From: Rosistilla carotiformis | GTDB lineage: Bacteria; Planctomycetota; Planctomycetia; Pirellulales; Pirellulaceae | DNA length: 64,000 nt | Assembly (NCBI RefSeq): GCF_007753095.1 | Contig: NZ_CP036348.1 | Location: forward strand, 5,495,411 to 5,559,410 | Direction of reading: 5' to 3' | Part shown: positions 15,582 through 25,508 of the stretch, in pieces | Numbering within the stretch: position 1 is the stretch's first letter | Layout of the letters: each line of letters starts with the position of its first letter | Position numbers and translations under genes: made by a program | Notes under the pieces: model-generated | What the model was told of the DNA's origin: nothing | What the model saw: the letters and a program-made list of their open reading frames with translations, nothing else | The model's database searches: none

Positions 15582-18500
15582 ATGTTTTTATCTCTTCTCG
15601 ATCGCTTTCGGCGAACCCTTCCCGTCGGAATCGTTGCGGTGTGTGTCGCGTCTGTGGCGGAACCGACCGACGCAAACGAATTCTTCCCACGTTTTTCGGT
15701 CGAAAATCTCGTCCAACGCGACAGTCACAGTACGGTGACGATCGGCCCCGATGGCCATCTCTACACCACGACAACCAATTCGGGCGGACGCGATTTGCGG
15801 GACAATGGCGAAGGGAAAATGGTCAAGGAGCACCTGGGCGAGGTCTGGCGTTACCAGCTGGATCCGGCAACGGGGCGCGTTGTCGGTGAAGAACGTCTGT
15901 TGATGCTCCCCGGCCCGGTCAACGGCTTCGTCTTTGATCCCTCGGCGACAGCGGAGAACCTCGTCTTCTACATCACCGTCCTCAACGACCGCGGGCACAT
16001 GAATCGCATTCGCGTCAAGCCGGTCGGAGCTGCCGACCCGGTAATCGAGAACACGATCGTGTTGGACTTCTTAGGTCGTGGTGGCAATCATGGGATGAAC
16101 AATCTCGTCTTCACCCCGTCGGGAAAAATGTACGCCAACCAAGGCGGACGGACTTTCTGGGGAACGACCGAAGACAATCAGAGCGCAGCCGTTCTGGAGA
16201 TCGATTTCCAACATCCCGACTTTGCCAAGGGAGCGGTCTCGCCGCGCGACTACACGCTGGAACAAATGCAGGGAGGCGACGCGCCGATTCAATTGGTCGC
16301 CACCGGACTTCGCAACCCGCACGGGATCGTCCAACATTCCAACGGGGAATATTATGTCACCATCCACGATCCACCTCGAGGGCCGTTGCTGGTCGGTGGT
16401 CCGATCAAAGAAGAGGTTGTCTCCGATGGGCCGCCTGATTTGGTTGCTCGTCTAAAACGAGGAGCCTATTACGGCCATGCGAATCCGCTTCGCAAGGAAT
16501 GGGTTTCTTACGGCGGCAACCCGACGGCGGAGGTCGATCCATTCGAGATCCCCGAATATCCGGTCGGCACGATGCCGCTGCCGAACTTCGATCTCAGCCT
16601 GATGATCGGAACGCGGCGGAATCATTGCATCAGCGGAATCGATGAATACCTCAACGGCGATCTGGTCGCCGGATACCTGTACGCCCAGGGCGCCGAAGGA
16701 GTCAACCTGGCGGGGATCGAGCGTTTTGTGTTGGATGAGAATGGAAACTTCACCGGGTTCCACGAGTTTCTTAAAGGCGAAGACAACCAGCCGATCGTCT
16801 TCCAAGGGGTGATGGATCTGTTTGTCACCGAACAGGGCTGGATCTACGTCGCCAATTTTGGCCGTCGCCGCGGTGATGGAGGAATCAAGGGAGGCATCGA
16901 GTTGCTCAAGCCGATCGGTGGTAACATTCCTCCTTCGGTTGTGATCAAGACGCCTGAAAATCGGTCGGTCTATGGCGCCGACGCAACGGTCGACTTCCAC
17001 ATTGAAGCCCATGATTACGACGGGCAGGTTTCGGAAGTGGTTCTCTTGGTCAATGGAAAGTCACAAAAATGTGTCCACTCTAAAACGGATGATTCCCTGT
17101 GGGGCGTCCGCTGGAAACAGCCACCACGCGGCCGATACGAGGTACAAGCGCGTGTCACCGACAACGACGGCAAATCGGTAACGACGCAGCCGCTGTTTCT
17201 GCAGGTCGACGCAGACGCGCATCCTCCGGTGATCACCGAGATGCCGACGACCGTTGCCTTTGTTGGGGCCGACTATCGATCGACAGTCCGGGCGGATAGC
17301 CAGGCGGATGTTCGCTACGCCTTGCGGGACGCTCCCGAGGGAATGAAGATCGATCGCAAGTCGGGAGAGGTCTGGTGGCGTCCCAACCGTCCCGGTACCT
17401 ACACCGCCCGCGTGATCGTCGATAATGGCACTCATCCGGCGGCCGAACGCAAGCTGCAGATCGACGCGCTCGCCGCGCGGCCTGCCGATTATCCACCCGG
17501 TGCGACCAAGGGTTTGGTAACCGGCATCGAATACGCGACCGCATCGGAAGATCGTTCGGTGCAATCGGGGACTGTGTCGAGTTTCGAATTGGTTCCGCCA
17601 TCCAACGCGGGGATGGTCTTCACCGGCTTCCTGGAGGTCGACGAGCCAGGTGTTTATGAATTCGCAACAACCCAGCCGGGCTCAACGACATTCACGATCG
17701 GAACGTCGCAGGTGTTCAGCGGTCCGAGTTCGCCAGCTGGTTTGATTCCGCTGGAACCGGGAAAACATGCGTTTACGCTGCGGATCGATCGCGGTGCCGG
17801 ATCGGTCCCATGCGCGCTGGAGATGCGCAGTCCGCATGCCGCGTCCCGTTCACCGCTGCCGACGTCGGCGCTGTTTCGTCATGCGAAGGCATACGGAATC
17901 GATCGCTATCACGGATCGGAACCCTACCTGCAGATGCCGCGCAGCGAACGCGATTTCCTTCCGCAGAAGCTCTCCGAAACGGGAGCCTTTGCCGACGTCC
18001 GCTCGATGACGTTGGCCGACGGAGCGATTCCGTACGACGTGAATTCGCCGTTGTGGTCCGACGGAGCGTTTAAGCAACGCTGGGTCTTTGTTCCCGCGGG
18101 GATGACGATCGATTTCGATCCCAGCGAACCATGGACCTTCCCGGCCGGAACGGTCTTTGTAAAGCACTTTGCCCTGGGCGACGAACGCAAACGGATCGAG
18201 ACGCGGCTGACGGTCGTCAAAGAAGATCAAACGATCTACGGTGCGACCTACCGTTGGAACGATTCGAACGACGATGCCGACCTGGTAACGACCGGTGTTG
18301 AGGAGGAGGTGCGGTTAGCCGATGGCAGCCGACAGCCTTGGTTCTATCCCGGCCCCGAGGATTGCATGACGTGTCATACGCATGCGTCGGGGTATGTGCT
18401 TGGACCTAACACGCGACAGCTCAACCGCGATTTCCTTTACGCCACGACGGGTAAATCGGATAACCAGTTGCGTTCGCTAGCCCACGTCGGCTTGTTCACC

Positions 18501-18899
18501 GCGCCGCCAAAGGAGGATGCGATCGACGAACTCGATCGACTGTACCCGTTGGATGATGAAACGGTCCCGTTGGACCGGCGGGTTCGTTCTTATCTGGCCA
18601 GCAATTGCAGCCAGTGCCACACGACCGGCGGCGTTAATGCAAACTGGTTCGCCGACTACGCTGCCGAACTCTCCGATCTGGGCGTGTTGGATGCCAAGCC
18701 GCTCAATCACATGGGACTCTCCAACGTGAAACTGATCGCCCCGGGGAAACCGGACCGATCGGTGATGCTGTTGCGAGTGACGTCGGACAAACGCGGATAT
18801 CGTATGCCGCCGGTGGGACGTTTGAAAACCGATGAGAAAGCGGTCGAAGCGCTCACGCAGTGGATCGCCCAACTGCACGCCAAGGAAGAGGAGAAGTGA
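15582..18899 (+). CDS. Secreted beta-propeller/PA14-like/cytochrome c domain protein
   Basis: 1105 residues. A signal peptide (RRTLPVGIVAVCVASVA) fixes the start at 15582; the frame is open further upstream. Residues about 40-440 resemble a sorbosone-dehydrogenase-type propeller (VTIGPDGHLYTT, ATGLRNPHGIV, GDLVAGYLYAQG). Ig/cadherin-like stretches follow (about 445-630), then a PA14-like segment (about 650-740, FTGFLEVDEPGVYEFATT). The C-terminal third carries two haem-binding motifs, CMTCH (about 927) and CSQCH (about 1008). Oxidation of a sugar or polyol with electron transfer through the haems is inferred. It begins a run of exported catabolic genes. Confidence 0.82.
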   Translation: MFLSLLDRFRRTLPVGIVAVCVASVAEPTDANEFFPRFSVENLVQRDSHSTVTIGPDGHLYTTTTNSGGRDLRDNGEGKMVKEHLGEVWRYQLDPATGRVVGEERLLMLPGPVNGFVFDPSATAENLVFYITVLNDRGHMNRIRVKPVGAADPVIENTIVLDFLGRGGNHGMNNLVFTPSGKMYANQGGRTFWGTTEDNQSAAVLEIDFQHPDFAKGAVSPRDYTLEQMQGGDAPIQLVATGLRNPHGIVQHSNGEYYVTIHDPPRGPLLVGGPIKEEVVSDGPPDLVARLKRGAYYGHANPLRKEWVSYGGNPTAEVDPFEIPEYPVGTMPLPNFDLSLMIGTRRNHCISGIDEYLNGDLVAGYLYAQGAEGVNLAGIERFVLDENGNFTGFHEFLKGEDNQPIVFQGVMDLFVTEQGWIYVANFGRRRGDGGIKGGIELLKPIGGNIPPSVVIKTPENRSVYGADATVDFHIEAHDYDGQVSEVVLLVNGKSQKCVHSKTDDSLWGVRWKQPPRGRYEVQARVTDNDGKSVTTQPLFLQVDADAHPPVITEMPTTVAFVGADYRSTVRADSQADVRYALRDAPEGMKIDRKSGEVWWRPNRPGTYTARVIVDNGTHPAAERKLQIDALAARPADYPPGATKGLVTGIEYATASEDRSVQSGTVSSFELVPPSNAGMVFTGFLEVDEPGVYEFATTQPGSTTFTIGTSQVFSGPSSPAGLIPLEPGKHAFTLRIDRGAGSVPCALEMRSPHAASRSPLPTSALFRHAKAYGIDRYHGSEPYLQMPRSERDFLPQKLSETGAFADVRSMTLADGAIPYDVNSPLWSDGAFKQRWVFVPAGMTIDFDPSEPWTFPAGTVFVKHFALGDERKRIETRLTVVKEDQTIYGATYRWNDSNDDADLVTTGVEEEVRLADGSRQPWFYPGPEDCMTCHTHASGYVLGPNTRQLNRDFLYATTGKSDNQLRSLAHVGLFTAPPKEDAIDELDRLYPLDDETVPLDRRVRSYLASNCSQCHTTGGVNANWFADYAAELSDLGVLDAKPLNHMGLSNVKLIAPGKPDRSVMLLRVTSDKRGYRMPPVGRLKTDEKAVEALTQWIAQLHAKEEEK

Positions 18900-18988
18900 C
18901 GGGGAGGAATCCCCAAAACCTTTCCGATACGATGAGATCGAATAGCCAGACCACCCTTTGACTCCCCCCTGCCCAGGACGCAACAACG

Positions 18989-19924
18989 ATGATCGCCCCC
19001 GCTCGGTTCGCGGCAACGCTGACCCTTTGTCTGTTATCTCTTCCCGCAACCGCGTGGGCTCAGCCTCATGCCACGGCATCCGGCGACGCGGTCGCATTGT
19101 ATGGCCCGGATAATTTGACAGCTTGGCTGGTCATGTTCACCGATTCGGTCAAACGGACGCCGGCCGAACGGGCTGAGATGGTGGCGAACTTCGGATTCAA
19201 AAAGGTGGGCTTTGAAGCGTTCAAGAAATACCTTCCGATCTTGGAAGAGCAGATGGAGGAATATGCCAAACGCGATATCGAGGTGACGTCGGTTTATCTT
19301 GTTGTCGAAACCGACAAGCCGTCCGAAGAGGAGCAGGTGAAGCAGATCCTCGACGTTTTGAAACGGCGAGGCGAGACGCCGCAGATCTGGGCGATGTTCT
19401 CTCGCAACTCGTTCAAAGAGGTCTCGGGGGAAGAGCGGAACCAGCGTTTGATCGCTGCCTTTTCCGACCTCGCCCAATGCGTCGACCAATCGGGCTGCCA
19501 ATTGGCCCTCTACAACTACGGCTCGTGGTTCGGAAAGCTCGACGTCCAACTGGCGATCATCGATGGCGTGCGAGACCAGACGGGGATCAAGATCGGAACC
19601 GTCTTCAACTTCCATCGCGGCCATCAGCACATGCGCGACTTTCCGCAAGCGCTGCAGCGGATGATGCCTCATCTGTTTGCGGTCAATCTAAACGGCATGA
19701 ACTGGAAGGATGCCGACTACGACGGCGGCGGTGCCCGAATCATGCCGCTGGGCAGTGGCGACCACGAACTGACAATGATGCGTCAGCTTGCCGATTCGGG
19801 CTATCGTGGCCCCATCGGAATCATCGATCATCGCAGCGGTGTCGATGCCGAGGTCGCCCTTCAGGAAAACCTCACCGGCCTTGAAAAACTGCGCGAAGAA
19901 CTGAAGTCTCCTGCTGCGGAATAG
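18989..19924 (+). CDS. Exported sugar phosphate isomerase/epimerase-like TIM-barrel protein
   Basis: 311 residues with a cleavable signal peptide ending ATAWA-QP. The body resembles the xylose-isomerase-like TIM-barrel family: LALYNYGSWFG, GTVFNFHRGH, FAVNLNGMNWKDAD, GYRGPIGIIDHRSG. Candidate metal ligands (Glu, His, Asp) fall in these stretches, but I cannot assign them with certainty. Exported members are common in planctomycetes and their substrates are mostly unknown. It follows the propeller-cytochrome gene by 89 bp, probably in the same unit. Confidence 0.8.
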   Translation: MIAPARFAATLTLCLLSLPATAWAQPHATASGDAVALYGPDNLTAWLVMFTDSVKRTPAERAEMVANFGFKKVGFEAFKKYLPILEEQMEEYAKRDIEVTSVYLVVETDKPSEEEQVKQILDVLKRRGETPQIWAMFSRNSFKEVSGEERNQRLIAAFSDLAQCVDQSGCQLALYNYGSWFGKLDVQLAIIDGVRDQTGIKIGTVFNFHRGHQHMRDFPQALQRMMPHLFAVNLNGMNWKDADYDGGGARIMPLGSGDHELTMMRQLADSGYRGPIGIIDHRSGVDAEVALQENLTGLEKLREELKSPAAE

Positions 19925-20054
19925 ATCGTTCTTCGTCCGTTGCCGCACCTGCGATTCGAGCTCTTTAAAAGTCGATGCCGCTGTCGGTTTGGGTTACCAT
20001 GTTGGCTAACCTTCCCTCCCGCGATACTCTCCCTACCCTCCTCTGGAGACCTGC

Positions 20055-22142
20055 ATGTCCTCCCCGAATCCACGTCGTCATTTTTTACAATCATCGGCTG
20101 CCGGAGCGCTGGGAGCGTTGATCGCCCAACAGTGGTGGGCCAGCGGAGCCATGGGGCAATCCGAACCGGCGGCGATGACGCCGCTGAATCGTTTCCCGCG
20201 GATGATGCAGGAATATTACGTCGACCGGATGCGGGAATTTCATGACAAGCGAGTTGCCCGGCTCGATGCCATCGAAACACAAGCCGATGCTCAGGCGTAT
20301 GTGAAGTCGTGCCAAACGCGGGTGCGAGAATGCTTCGGACCGCGGCCCGAGAAGACGCCGCTGAATCCACAAATCACAGGCGTCGTTCAACGCGATGGTT
20401 ATCGGATCGAGAATCTGATCTTCGAGAGTCGCCCCGGTTTTTTGGTGACTGCCAATCTCTATATCCCAACGAATGTCGAAGGTCCACGCCCGGCGGTCGT
20501 CGGCACCTGCGGTCACTCTCACAACGGCAAAGCCGAAGAAGCGTATCAGTCGTTCTCGCAGGGACTCGCTAAAAAAGGTTATGTCTGCCTGATCTACGAT
20601 CCGATCGGTCAAGGCGAACGTTTGCAGTATGTCGATGAACACCTGAAGTCGCACGTCGGCGTCGGCGTTCGCGAGCATCTGTTGGCTGGGAATCAGCAGT
20701 TCCTAACGGGCGAGTCGTTCAGTATGTGGAGAGCCTGGGATGGCATCCGAGCCTTCGATTATCTACTCACCCGCCCCGAGGTCGATCCTGCACAGATCGG
20801 CGTGACAGGCAATTCGGGCGGCGGAACGATGACCACGCTGTTGGCCGGAGTCGACCAGCGGTGGGCGATGGCCGCTCCCTCCTGTTACGTGACGTCGTTC
20901 GTTCGGAACCTGGAGAACGAGTTGCCGACGGACACCGAACAATGTCCTCCCAATGCACTCGCTCTGGGCCTGGATCACGAAGACTTTTTGGCCGCACTGG
21001 CGCCTAAACCGGTCATCATCCTGGCCAAGGAGCAGGACTTCTTCGATGTCCGCGGTGCCGAACAAGCTTACGAGCGACTCAAACGACTCTACAGCAAGCT
21101 TGGGAAAGAGGAGAACATCGGTCTGTTCGTGGGGCCGACGCGTCACGGTTTCACTCTAGAGAATCGCGAGGCGATGTACGGTTGGTTCAATCGCGCCACC
21201 GGCAGCGATGGCGATCCGGCAGAGCCCGAGATGACGATCGAAGACGATAAAACCTTGTGGTGCACTCCCGACGGCCAGGTCAGCGAGTTGGGTTCGAAGA
21301 CGGTCCAACAGTTCACGCGCGAAGCGGCTGCTAAACTGGCGGAGAGTCGAGGTGAGATCGGCGCAAAGCCGCTGAAGAAGATGGTCCACGATTGGTTGGG
21401 GGATCGGAAACCGCTGGACGCTCCGCACTATCGGGTCTTGCGAAATCGCCGCGACCGCAAATATCCTCGCAAGTACGTTGCCGCGTATGTGATCGAGACC
21501 GAACCACGCGTGCAAGCGTTGGTCTATCGAATCGACAACGACTGGCACTTCTCGCGACCGCCCAAGGATAAGCGTCAGGCGATCCTGTATGTGTCGCATC
21601 ACTCGTCCGATGCGGAGCTACGCGAAAACGAACTGCTTGGTAAAGCGATCGCCGAAAATCCCGACACGCCCGTCTTCACGGTCGACCTGCGCGGCATGGG
21701 GGAATCGCAACCCGATACCGCCGACGTCAATTCCTATCTGTCCGCGTACGGTTCCGATTACATGTATGCGATTCACGGAGTGATGTTCCGCGACGAATAC
21801 CCGCGGCAACGGACGTTCGATCTTCTGACGGTCCTCAACTGGCTGCAGTCGTTCGGTCACGACGGAGTCCATTTGATCGGGAATGGTTGGGGAGCGATCC
21901 CGGCGACGTTTGCGGCGGTGTTGTCGCCGGTTGTGAAACAGGTCACGCTACAGCACTCCCTCAAGTCGTATACCGACCTTGCATCGGCGGAGACTTACAA
22001 GTGGCCGCTCTCGTCGATGGTCCCCGGGATCTTGCAGCGGTTCGACCTGCCCGACTGCTACCGCTTCCTGGAATCGAAACAGCTGAAGCAGATCGATCCC
22101 TGGGGCCCCAATTTCAACGAACCGCACGAAGAACCAAGCTGA
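20055..22142 (+). CDS. Tat-exported acetyl-xylan-esterase-like alpha/beta hydrolase
   Basis: 695 residues. The N terminus has RRHFLQ before a hydrophobic stretch, a twin-arginine-type signal. The first domain (about 100-380) is an alpha/beta hydrolase with nucleophile Ser254 in GNSGGG, candidate acid Asp328 in KEQDFFD and His364 in TRHGF, as in the AXE1/dienelactone-type esterases. The second half (about 480-690) looks like another alpha/beta fold (AILYVSHHSSD, VFTVDLRGMGES, VHLIGNGWGA), with GNGWG where a nucleophile would be expected, so it may be inactive. Likely role: deacylation of a polysaccharide or breakdown product outside the cytoplasm. Confidence 0.85.
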   Translation: MSSPNPRRHFLQSSAAGALGALIAQQWWASGAMGQSEPAAMTPLNRFPRMMQEYYVDRMREFHDKRVARLDAIETQADAQAYVKSCQTRVRECFGPRPEKTPLNPQITGVVQRDGYRIENLIFESRPGFLVTANLYIPTNVEGPRPAVVGTCGHSHNGKAEEAYQSFSQGLAKKGYVCLIYDPIGQGERLQYVDEHLKSHVGVGVREHLLAGNQQFLTGESFSMWRAWDGIRAFDYLLTRPEVDPAQIGVTGNSGGGTMTTLLAGVDQRWAMAAPSCYVTSFVRNLENELPTDTEQCPPNALALGLDHEDFLAALAPKPVIILAKEQDFFDVRGAEQAYERLKRLYSKLGKEENIGLFVGPTRHGFTLENREAMYGWFNRATGSDGDPAEPEMTIEDDKTLWCTPDGQVSELGSKTVQQFTREAAAKLAESRGEIGAKPLKKMVHDWLGDRKPLDAPHYRVLRNRRDRKYPRKYVAAYVIETEPRVQALVYRIDNDWHFSRPPKDKRQAILYVSHHSSDAELRENELLGKAIAENPDTPVFTVDLRGMGESQPDTADVNSYLSAYGSDYMYAIHGVMFRDEYPRQRTFDLLTVLNWLQSFGHDGVHLIGNGWGAIPATFAAVLSPVVKQVTLQHSLKSYTDLASAETYKWPLSSMVPGILQRFDLPDCYRFLESKQLKQIDPWGPNFNEPHEEPS

Positions 22143-22149
22143 TCCGCTG

Positions 22150-22182
22150 GTGAAGATCCTCCGGCAGGGAAAAGATCTTCAC
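22150..22182. terminator. Hairpin between convergent genes
   Basis: GTGAAGATC (22150-22158) and GATCTTCAC (22174-22182), a perfect 9-bp stem with a 15-base loop, lies in the 60-bp gap between the hydrolase and the HAD gene. Probably a bidirectional terminator. Confidence 0.55.
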
Positions 22183-22202
22183 ACGCCTCATTTTGCTTGC
22201 GG

Positions 22203-23579
22203 TTAATCTTCGATTTTTGAAAACCGCACGATCTCATTTCCCTCGGCGTCGATCAGGTACAACAGCCCGTCGTCGCCGATTCGGTAGCGGGTCACTTTGG
22301 CCAATGCCGCCATGAACCGCGTCTCTTGATCCATCAGCGATTGCGGACCGGCGCGGCGTGTCATGACCAACCGCCCCAGTTCGATCTTATCTCCGCTGAT
22401 CTTCGCTTTGCCCGAGTAGCGGTTGACCGAGGTGTTGCCCGATGCGGTACCGTCGTCGGCGATTTCCAGCGTCGTATGCGCCCGGTCGACGACCCCTCGG
22501 TTCTCGATATCCTCGGCCAACCAGTTGCCGACCAACAAATCCGAAACCTTATTTGCCGCTTCCATCGTGTCGGTTCCCCAAATCTGTTTCCAATCGGTCT
22601 TCATATCAACCACGTTCCAACCGTTGGCCGGTGCCGCTGCGAGCGCGGTAACCAGCGTGCCGCTGGCGGGCGGATGCGCGTCGTAAGCGTACTCGCGTTC
22701 GGCATCGGTGTGATGAACCAGCATCCCGAAACTTGGCAACGGGTTGCCGATCGTCGTGTATTCGAGCATCGCTTGATCGCCATCGCTGTTGCCAAAACAG
22801 GCGATCGGCCGCCGACCGATGAACTGATGAATCCCGACCGGTTTGCCATCCTTGTCGTCGACAAACGCCTGGTCCATCGTCTTGATTAAGACAGGTTTGC
22901 CGTCGCGAAATTCGAACTTCGTTAACGCTGTCGATCCGACGACATTCTGCGGCGGAATCCCGTAGACAGCTTCGGACCAGACCCGCATGAAATCGGCTCC
23001 ACCGCCGGAGACGATGAACGTCTCGAAACCATTGTCGCGGAGATACTTCAGCAGCTCCTGCATTGGTTGATAGGTGAGATCGGTGTACGCTTTTTGGAAG
23101 CGTGGATGTCGTGTCGTTTCCCGCCAGGTTTCGACGCGCGCATTAAACTCGTCGGTCGTGATGCCGGTGTGAGTCAGCGCCAGGATTCGCATCAAGCCAT
23201 CGTAGTGCTTGCCCGCCAGCAGCTTCTTCACATCGCCCGCCAACGCGGCTTGCACCATCGGATCCGCTGCCAATTTGGGTTCTTGCGGCGCACGGCGTTT
23301 GAGTTCTTCGAACACAAATTCAACTTGAAAGGGAAGCGGCGCTTCGGGCCACAGCGTGCCATCGTTATCGAAGACAGCGATCCGCTGAGCCGGCGGGACA
23401 TAGTCGTCGCCATCGCGATCGGTCACGCGGTTTACAAAATCGATCACCGCTTGTTTTCGAGCGGTTTCATTCCACGAAGGCAATGGATCGACGTGAGGAC
23501 TGGATCCCGGTTGTGCTTTTGCTGTCGCGGCTGACAACGACGCAAGCAGCGCGACGACGACGAGTGATGAGACTCTCAT
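22203..23579 (-). CDS. Exported HAD-family phosphatase with C-terminal META-like domain
   Basis: 458 residues. A signal peptide (MRVSSLVVVALLASLSAATAKA) supports the start at 23579; an in-frame ATG 12 bp upstream is possible. HAD motif I is FDNDGTLWPE (about 70), motif II FIVSGGGADF, and motif IV CFGNSDGDQAM. The phosphatase part ends near 340. The last 110 residues (LVGNWLAEDIENRG, ATGNTSVNRYSGK-like pattern, LVMTRRAGP) resemble a META/HslJ domain, an unusual fusion. It lies downstream of the kinase in the same direction, separated by 51 bp. Substrate unknown. Confidence 0.82.
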   Translation of the reverse strand: MRVSSLVVVALLASLSAATAKAQPGSSPHVDPLPSWNETARKQAVIDFVNRVTDRDGDDYVPPAQRIAVFDNDGTLWPEAPLPFQVEFVFEELKRRAPQEPKLAADPMVQAALAGDVKKLLAGKHYDGLMRILALTHTGITTDEFNARVETWRETTRHPRFQKAYTDLTYQPMQELLKYLRDNGFETFIVSGGGADFMRVWSEAVYGIPPQNVVGSTALTKFEFRDGKPVLIKTMDQAFVDDKDGKPVGIHQFIGRRPIACFGNSDGDQAMLEYTTIGNPLPSFGMLVHHTDAEREYAYDAHPPASGTLVTALAAAPANGWNVVDMKTDWKQIWGTDTMEAANKVSDLLVGNWLAEDIENRGVVDRAHTTLEIADDGTASGNTSVNRYSGKAKISGDKIELGRLVMTRRAGPQSLMDQETRFMAALAKVTRYRIGDDGLLYLIDAEGNEIVRFSKIED

Positions 23580-23630
23580 AACGTATTCCATGAGGTGATG
23601 AGTTGAGTACTGATTCTAATAGGCTGCGGA

Positions 23631-25454
23631 TCAGTCGGTCTGCGCGATCCACCATGCCGATGCATCTTCTTCGCTCCAGCGGCCCGCCGATTCGCACGCT
23701 CGAAGTTCGTTTAGCAGTTCTGCGGCGCTCCCCGGACGACCACCGGGATTGGTGGACAGGCAGCGCATCAGAATCGCTTCGAGGTCGGCGGGAACATCGG
23801 CTGCGTGAGTCGAAGGAGGTTCCGGCGTTTGCGTCAACTTGGCGCGCATCACTTCTTGCAACGAACCGCCGGTCAACGGAGGCCGTCCGGTCAGCAGGTA
23901 ATATCCGACAGCGCCAATACTGTACAGATCGCTGGGCGGGCCGACGAGGCTGGGAGTCGCTACCTGTTCAGGCGACATGTAATCGGGCGTTCCGGTGATC
24001 CGCTGCGCCTCGACCGCCGCGGTGTGGGGATCGAGATCGAGCGTCGCGTCGCGGACGACGCCAAAGTCCAAAAGTTTGGTGTAGTCCTCGATTCCGCCGC
24101 GCTGCGACGCGAAGACGTTCGCCGGCTTGATGTCCCGGTGGATCAGGCTGGCCTTGTGCGCTTCCTGCAACGCTTCGCAAATTTCGATCAAGAAATGGAT
24201 CGCCCGGGGCGCCGGCATCGCTCCGGTCCGCTTGACGATTTCGCGCAAGTTCATCCCCGGCAGCAACTCCATCGCAAAAAAGAAGACGCCTTCGTTTGTC
24301 TGGCCGTAGTCATAGACTTCGATCGTGTGCGGATGCGTCAACTTCGCCGTCGCCCGCACCTCGCGTTCGAACCGCTGCAATGCCTCCCCCTCGCCGCTGC
24401 GTTCGGGCTGGATCAACTTGATCGCGCAGGAGCGTTTTAGCAGCAGATGTTCCGCTTCGTAGACTCGCCCCATTCCGCCTTCGCCGATCAAACGCTTGAT
24501 CTTATATTGAGCCAATCGCCGGGCCTGGAACGCCGACAACCGAGCCCCATGGATCAGATGCGCCGTGTAAGTCGCGATGCATGCGGCGACAAAGACCTCC
24601 GGAATCGGTTTGCCAAACGTATCTTGAGCCAACAGCCACGGAATCTGTGGATCGATCCAAGCGGCCAGCCAGATGGTCAAATTCGGAATCAGGACCATCG
24701 GGAAGACGACCGCGGCGGCGCGCTGCCAGTTGTTGGGCATGAAGATCCCGTAGATCAAGATCAGCAACGCCCAAGCGAAGAAGTGCCAGTTGTTGATGCT
24801 GACAAACATGACGACGTCTTGGCGAATCGCGGCGTCCAACAGCATCCTTAAATAGATCACCGACGCCAGCACCCCGACATTTGCCATCACGATCAATTCG
24901 ATGATCCGCAGCCGCCGCAGACTCAGCTTGTGATCGCGATGCAACACCCAGGCGGCCCCCAGGCTGACAAGCAGCGCGACGCCCCGAGCTCCGTAGCCAA
25001 CCGCGGCGTAGTGATAGGTCATCAACCGGATCATCGAAACCGCGATGAACAACGACATCACGATGGCGATCACGATCAACCGCCGCCGCAAGATCTGACG
25101 GTTCTCTTCCCAGATCTCGCGTTGCACCAGAAACGTATCGACTGGAACCTCGGGATCGACGAAATCGATCGCTCGCCGGACCGCGTCACCAGGCATGATC
25201 GCGGTCGGCGGCGTGGGATGGGTCGATTCTTGAGGTTGCGAATCGAGGACCGTCACGTCGCGATGATGCCGCAACAGCGACCGGACCTCTTCGGCGACGA
25301 TCGGATCCTCTGCTGCCAGCGCAGCGACGATTCCCGACCACTGCGACTCGGGAGTAGCAATCGCTTGAGAAAAAACATCCTTGACCTTTGCGTATTGCTG
25401 TTCGTTCAACGCTATCTCGCTGCTCAAGTTCCATGGACTTCCGGTGCCGTGCAA
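23631..25454 (-). CDS. Membrane Ser/Thr protein kinase (Hanks type)
   Basis: 607 residues. The N terminus (QYAKVKDVFSQAI ... AEEVRSLLRHH) is the short helical module that often opens planctomycete and acidobacterial kinases. About six hydrophobic segments span 125-305. The kinase domain is C-terminal (about 317-590): loop GEGGMGRVYEA (324-334), Lys346 in CAIKLI, HRDIKPANV, DFG, and GTPDYMSPEQ. So the domain order is membrane part first, kinase last. It lies 54 bp downstream of an ECF sigma gene, forming a sigma-kinase pair. The signal is unknown. Confidence 0.92.
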   Translation of the reverse strand: MHGTGSPWNLSSEIALNEQQYAKVKDVFSQAIATPESQWSGIVAALAAEDPIVAEEVRSLLRHHRDVTVLDSQPQESTHPTPPTAIMPGDAVRRAIDFVDPEVPVDTFLVQREIWEENRQILRRRLIVIAIVMSLFIAVSMIRLMTYHYAAVGYGARGVALLVSLGAAWVLHRDHKLSLRRLRIIELIVMANVGVLASVIYLRMLLDAAIRQDVVMFVSINNWHFFAWALLILIYGIFMPNNWQRAAAVVFPMVLIPNLTIWLAAWIDPQIPWLLAQDTFGKPIPEVFVAACIATYTAHLIHGARLSAFQARRLAQYKIKRLIGEGGMGRVYEAEHLLLKRSCAIKLIQPERSGEGEALQRFEREVRATAKLTHPHTIEVYDYGQTNEGVFFFAMELLPGMNLREIVKRTGAMPAPRAIHFLIEICEALQEAHKASLIHRDIKPANVFASQRGGIEDYTKLLDFGVVRDATLDLDPHTAAVEAQRITGTPDYMSPEQVATPSLVGPPSDLYSIGAVGYYLLTGRPPLTGGSLQEVMRAKLTQTPEPPSTHAADVPADLEAILMRCLSTNPGGRPGSAAELLNELRACESAGRWSEEDASAWWIAQTD

Positions 25455-25508
25455 GTCCTTATTGAAAAGTGTACGTCTTGCCAGTTTCGACGTGTGACGC
25501 CGCGGCGG

